Assembly: GCA_022606135.1 (NCBI GenBank)
Contig: JABYQN010000016.1
Span: 310,001-374,000 of the forward strand
DNA: 64,000 bases
Direction of reading: 5' to 3'
Source of the DNA: Fomes fomentarius
Lineage: Eukaryota; Basidiomycota; Agaricomycetes; Polyporales; Polyporaceae
Shown here: piece after piece, positions 59,444-64,000 of the stretch
Position numbering within the stretch: the first letter of the stretch is position 1
Layout: each line of letters starts with the position of its first letter
Translations under genes and position numbers: made by a program
The notes under the pieces: model-generated
Told to the model about the DNA's origin: nothing
The model's input: only the letters and a program-made list of their open reading frames with translations
Database searches by the model: none

Positions 59444-62435
59444 GGCTAAGTCTCTATCCGCAGAATGAACTGAGGATGGATGGTCGTGGATGAGATTTCA
59501 GGACCGCGAGACGGGGATGCGTGCAGCCAGGGCGGAAAACGAGTGGGCGATGAGGGAGATGGCGAGCGTACTGTACAGAGAGGGCGGGGTCGTCAGAGTC
59601 GTGCGCCGTCAGTCTTGCCGTCGAGGTCGTCGTCGAGATTGGAGAACGTCGAGGATAAGCACAGCGTTTGGGAGATGAGCCTGGCTTTGCTGGAGCTTGT
59701 GGCCCGTGCAAATGTTCCCAGCCAACTCCGGATTGGACCAATCCAATCCCCTCGGATCTAGCCGACCAGTATTGTCACGGCAACCAATCCCATTTCATCC
59801 TTGATCCTCCCAAAATCCTCCACTTCCTCAGACTTCTCTCGACATATGTATACATTCTGTTCAGACACATCCAGGGATTACAAGATGTATGCGGCCGTAA
59901 ACAACAGAACTGTGGCTACAGCTCACGGAGCTGAACGCCGACACGCCGCTAACGGACCACGAAGGAGTCAGACTCAGCTGGCTGCTGGTCCATAACTCGT
60001 TGATGGATCTGACTGATCACTGTCACCTGTGCAAGCTATGCGTTCTTCAACGAGCATCAAAAAGATGTTACTGGCCGCTGTTGCTATTGGTCACTCACAG
60101 AGAAGACCATTGCAGGGCGCTGACGGCAGGTATTACCGTATCGCGATCGATGTGAATGTGGCGGGTGTACTTACTGACTTCTATCATGACTCACAGAAAG
60201 CTGAATCAATGGATAGGAATCAGTCATATACGGTTAACATAGCGTGTTCTGGCAGCACCTAGAATGCGTACAACGTTTAGGCTGATAGACACGGACAATT
60301 GACCATTGAAGTGATATTGACAGATTGGCTCAGGCCCAGGCTTAGTCGATGCATGGAAGCTTTCAAATAACTTCGCTGAAGTACCTCAGCTCGTCCCGAT
60401 ACGAACAGGCAACTGAATGATGCCCTATGATACCCCATCTTGGGATCAACGAGATAATGGTAGCGGCTATGAAGCATCTGTGGGGTGCTCAGATGAAACA
60501 TTGCAGTCCATTTGACTGACGTACCACCGAAACCGACCGCGCGTTGAAACCTGCAGGACGGTTGAGTAGCCTAGTAGTTGAGTCTGGGGGTCACCTTCAC
60601 CGTGTGGCACGCCGCTTTCATTCTACCCTACGTGGCAGTGCGCGACGTAAGCCTCCTCGTTAGTAGTACCCGTGGGGCCAGTATGCAGAACAACTGCGAA
60701 ATGGCACGACACGGCGAACCCCAACGCAGCATCCCGGTCAACTAGGAAGACGACGTACGTAACACGAATAACGTACCAGGAACTGGTTGGCCGTGCCCAT
60801 GCCAAACCCGATACCAGAAACGGCATTGCCACATGCATAGAGCCCCCGTCCAGTCGGGCGGCACAGCGACAGTTTACGAGATGAGCCCATCGGCAACAGA
60901 CATGGTCGAGTACGTACTCGAAGGCACCGACAGACCATGGCTTCGCCCTGGAAGCATGTTTGAACGATAGCTGGCCAACAAGACGCAACGCAACGTGTGC
61001 GGCCGCTTCAACTTCTAAGCATCAGCCCGTTCGAAATGGTAGTGGTAGAGACGTTCCCAGTGCCCTCGTGTCCCAAACGACTGCGATGACGATGGCCGAT
61101 GCAGTGCTTATATGCTTCGCAGAAGCGTGCCAAGGTCGTGGTCTGTGAATGGCGATTGCAGAAATGAGACGAGACGTTTCCTCTAGCGTACAACTATCAA
61201 CCTAGTCGAAGGATAGCGAGACAGACAGGAATGAGCGTACCTATGTAGAGTGAGTGTGTACACAGCTCTACGCATAGACCTTAATTATTCGGCTTGTAGC
61301 TCCCGCATGATCATTTTCGTGCTGCGACTCGGTCCCGGAGAACATCACCGACTGCGCGACCTGCTTCCCTGCCTTGTCTGTACAGTGTTAGGTGCACTCC
61401 AGGCGAACAGTTGCAAGCCAGGGCGGTCCCCATCTAATCACAACCGCCACCTGCGACAGCGGGATGGTCCGGCAAGTGTTATAGGGTGTTGGTAATGTGG
61501 CGGGTGTAGTGCGAATCCTCCCTGTGAAGAGCATGGAGACACTTTTCAGACGGTAGCTCCTCCGATACTTACTTCTTGAGCAAAGCCCGCAGAGTACGGA
61601 AGTACAGCATCAACTTGATTCCTTCGCATGTGATCCTTGTCACAGCGTCAATACATGTATGTATACAGCACTAGTACTCACCACAAAGAAGTATCGCGTT
61701 GAAGTTGTTGCCAAATGATAGAACGCGTGGTGGAATACGGGTGTCATGATTCCGAGTTGAGTAGCCGGAGGGGTGAGGTTTTTGAGCCGTGGGCTCTGTA
61801 CTATGCCAAGAACGTCACGGTAGGCCTCTTGAGTCGACTGAACCATGAGAGTTACAAGGCCAATTTGGATACACTAAAGACCATCACCAGCACTGAGACT
61901 GACGGGCTGACGGCTCTCATGGTACCGAGATGGAGCTACACATGGTGACATCGAATGCCACTGTGCCAGCAACAGCGAGTTCTTTGCGAGGCAGAGGGCG
62001 GTATCGGGGGTGGATCGCATGTAGGAGTACTAGTAATCGCGTCAGTTGTGTCGCTTGGACGCGACGACGAATAAGTATTGGCATGGATAGCATTGATAAG
62101 CGACTGGCCAGAGGACAAGTTGAAGTTGCAGGTGTCTGTGGGAGGTGAATTGGAGGGCTCCGTGATTTTCTTGCACCTGGAGGATGAGTACTCAGTACTG
62201 TAACTGAGTAGCTTCTGAGATATGTGAGTACAAATAACTCCAGACAACGCGCTGGCCTAACCCTTTCCATATCCCTTACAGACTGAGCAATCAAGGTTGA
62301 GTACAAGTCGCTCCGCCATCATCTCGCAGTCTCCTAAATAGCGAAGGACTTGGTTCACTCACGCATGTACCTTGCCGCCGTCCGACTTGCGACCGAATGC
62401 GACCTGCCGCAAGAAGGAATTGGGCGCGCACGCAC
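59444..62435. other. intergenic, no supported gene
   Basis: The upstream region of the PAK kinase and about 2.5 kb further with only short unassignable frames. No RNA gene or repeat recognised. Confidence 0.45.
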
Positions 62436-62841
62436 TTATCCGCTCTGCGACACCTCAGAACGTGACCATGGCCTTGTTGTAGTACATGTCATCCTGGTTC
62501 GCATCTTCCACTCGTTGAGGAGCATCGGTGGGTACAGCTGTAGGGAGCTCATCATTGCCAGTGGCCAGTCCTCGGGTGTGATCATCGGAAGGTGCAAGTA
62601 CGCAGCAAACAGCGCGTCAGTCTCGCCGTTGCCCTGAACCAATGTGTTAGTCTCCCACTTCTGCCACACGGTTCGCCCTAATGACAATGACAGGCTACAA
62701 TGTTGGGGGAGAGTAAGCGAGGGAGAGGGAACACGGGTTCTCCATAGGTGATCGCAGGAAATCATACCTGCTGCCTAGAAACGACTTGGTATGCAATCCC
62801 TTGCAGGCAAGCACCTGGAACCGTTGGTAGTCATGACTCAT
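62436..62841 (-). CDS. tentative small gene, unknown
   Basis: Two exons, 62841-62768 and 62694-62436 (73-nt intron, GTATGA...TTGTAG), would encode about 110 aa starting MSHDYQRFQVLACKGLHTKS. It continues through a protein-like stretch TVWQKWETNTLVQGNGETDA, then LFAAYLHLPMITPEDWPLAM. No family is recognised. Another frame over the last 100 bases (QDDMYYNKAMVTF, then stop) also looks coding-like, so the 3' part may be spliced differently. It lies 116 bp downstream of the mitochondrial ribosomal protein gene on the same strand. Confidence 0.35.
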
Positions 62842-62956
62842 CACAAGGCCGCACGGAGAGAGGGACGTGATAATGACAGGGAATATGATGACAGCAGTGA
62901 GGATAGCGTAATTACAATGCAGCAGTTGCGTGGCATGCGCATATATAGGATAGCGT

Positions 62957-63417
62957 CTACTTGTTCTTCGTCTGCCTATTGCACAAAGACGTAAGAGCAA
63001 CGAATATCTGAGAGTCAAGAGACTACGCACTTGTATGTGAACCGTTTCCTGGTGATGGCAAACTCTCCCAGCTTATGCCCGACCATGTCCTGTGTCACCG
63101 TCACCGGGACGTAGTCCTTCCCATTGTGGATCAAGAAGCGAATGCTATGTGCGCATCACGCATGTCCACATTGAGGAACGTGTATGCGCACGAGCAGGGC
63201 TAAGGACGTACCCAATGAAGTTAGGGAGTATGGTGCATGACCGCGCCTGGGTCTGGATGGCAATGTTGTTCTCCAACGCCTGCTTGAGGTTCGGGAACGC
63301 AACGAAGTATGGTCCTGCAAAGAACAGCGCGTCAGGTGAGCTCGCAGAAGGCTCAACCGATGACAACGTACCTTTCCACGCCGACCGACCGCCCTGCACG
63401 ACTGCCGTTGCCCACAT
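62957..63417 (-). CDS. RSM19: mitochondrial small-subunit ribosomal protein uS19m
   Basis: Four exons: 63417-63372, 63314-63212, 63144-63031 and 62975-62957, giving 93 aa. The sequence contains the S19 family core: GPYFVAF near the start, [36 protein letters not shown] and [20 protein letters not shown]. The fourth exon encodes only the last residues (QTKNK) and closes the frame perfectly, which supports the model. uS19m belongs to the head of the mitoribosomal small subunit, near the A-site finger and tRNA. The short basic N-terminus [16 protein letters not shown] could act as the import signal. It is divergent from the Ser/Thr-rich gene with 272 bp between starts. Confidence 0.9.
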
Positions 63418-63689
63418 CGTCGAAAACAAGCTACGGGCGTCTCCTCGACAAGCGCGAGACAGAGATTCCGTCACACAGTCACACTACGTCACATATGAGG
63501 TCAGAGGTGACAGTGCGCAGGCGCAGGCCTCAAGGGTCGCACGAAAGAGTGCCTTGGGGTTTTTCTTGGCTTCGACCTCCGTTGCTCGTCGTCCAGTACG
63601 ACGTGGCTGCACTCTGCACTTCATGACCCTCACGATCCTCCCGATAACGCGCTAACAAAAACAACCATACTTGCGTGTACACTACTCAA

Positions 63690-64000
63690 ATGCCCATCGC
63701 TCAGGCCACTCGAACGTTAACCGCCCGACAGGCGACGGACTCCACATCTACCTCTAGCTCACCGCTCACGAGCGAGAGCAGCACTGGTAGCGGTACCACT
63801 ACGGCTGCCGGATCAGCTTCGACGAGCAGTGGAACGAGCGCATCTTCAACGGCGGTTACTAGCTCAACCACCCGCGCGTCAACGACCTCGGATCAACCGT
63901 TCTTTCCGTACCCTTCGACTACGGAAACACCACCGACAGACAGTAGAGGCTTGGAGTTTACGAAGGTGCGTCATGACTTGTTGTTGATACCCTGTCACGG
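63690..64000 (+). CDS. Ser/Thr-rich protein, 5' end only
   Basis: From ATG at 63690 the frame is open for 92 codons to a phase-0 donor (AAG/GTGCGT at 63966), and the gene continues beyond the window. The visible part is almost entirely Ser, Thr, Ala and Gly (for example SSPLTSESSTGSGTTTAAGS) and ends QPFFPYPSTTETPPTDSRGL. There is no signal peptide in this exon. Low-complexity starts of this kind precede many fungal regulators and membrane proteins, so the function cannot be told. Confidence 0.6.
   Translation, partial: MPIAQATRTLTARQATDSTSTSSSPLTSESSTGSGTTTAAGSASTSSGTSASSTAVTSSTTRASTTSDQPFFPYPSTTETPPTDSRGLEFTKVRHDLLLIPCH

Noticed and set aside
1..64000. CRISPR arrays, bacterial operons, ribosome binding sites, rRNA
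   Set aside because: None present; the genes are intron-rich eukaryotic genes and no regularly spaced repeats occur.

Overview
The window is nuclear DNA of a filamentous basidiomycete, most likely a wood-decay Agaricomycete (polypore-like). The evidence is short 50-65 nt spliceosomal introns in almost every gene, heterokaryon-incompatibility (HET) proteins, F-box-like families, and above all a B mating-type (pheromone/receptor) locus. All gene models were spliced by hand from GT...AG borders, reading phase and homology, so exon borders are predictions.

Left flank (0-16 kb): the 5' end of a cytochrome P450 running off the left edge (-), an intact HET-domain gene (+), a membrane/coiled-coil protein (-), a divergent STE3-like receptor (-), an orphan gene (+), and a second HET gene (-) broken by a one-base frameshift. 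From 15.6 to 21.6 kb there is no convincing gene, only a 28-bp perfect palindrome and a dispersed repeat.

Core (21.6-40.2 kb): four STE3-family seven-helix pheromone receptors with shared intron phases, interleaved with five intact short lipopeptide pheromone precursors ending in CaaX motifs (CVIA three times, CVIG, CTIA), plus a decayed sixth precursor. This is the classic multi-subfamily layout of a tetrapolar B locus. Secreted farnesylated pheromones would activate receptors of compatible partners and control nuclear migration and clamp formation. Two diverged copies of a ~660-bp repeat lie in opposite orientation on either side of this core (19.3 and 45.5 kb).

Right flank (40-64 kb): three F-box-like genes, two of them paralogous; a small acidic/RG-rich protein; a CNOT11-like CCR4-NOT subunit; a Cla4-type PAK kinase (PH-CRIB-kinase); a tentative small gene; mitochondrial ribosomal protein uS19m; and the start of a Ser/Thr-rich protein cut by the right edge. 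Pheromone signalling in fungi works through Cdc42/PAK and MAPK modules, so the Cla4 linkage is noteworthy, but no co-regulation is shown here.
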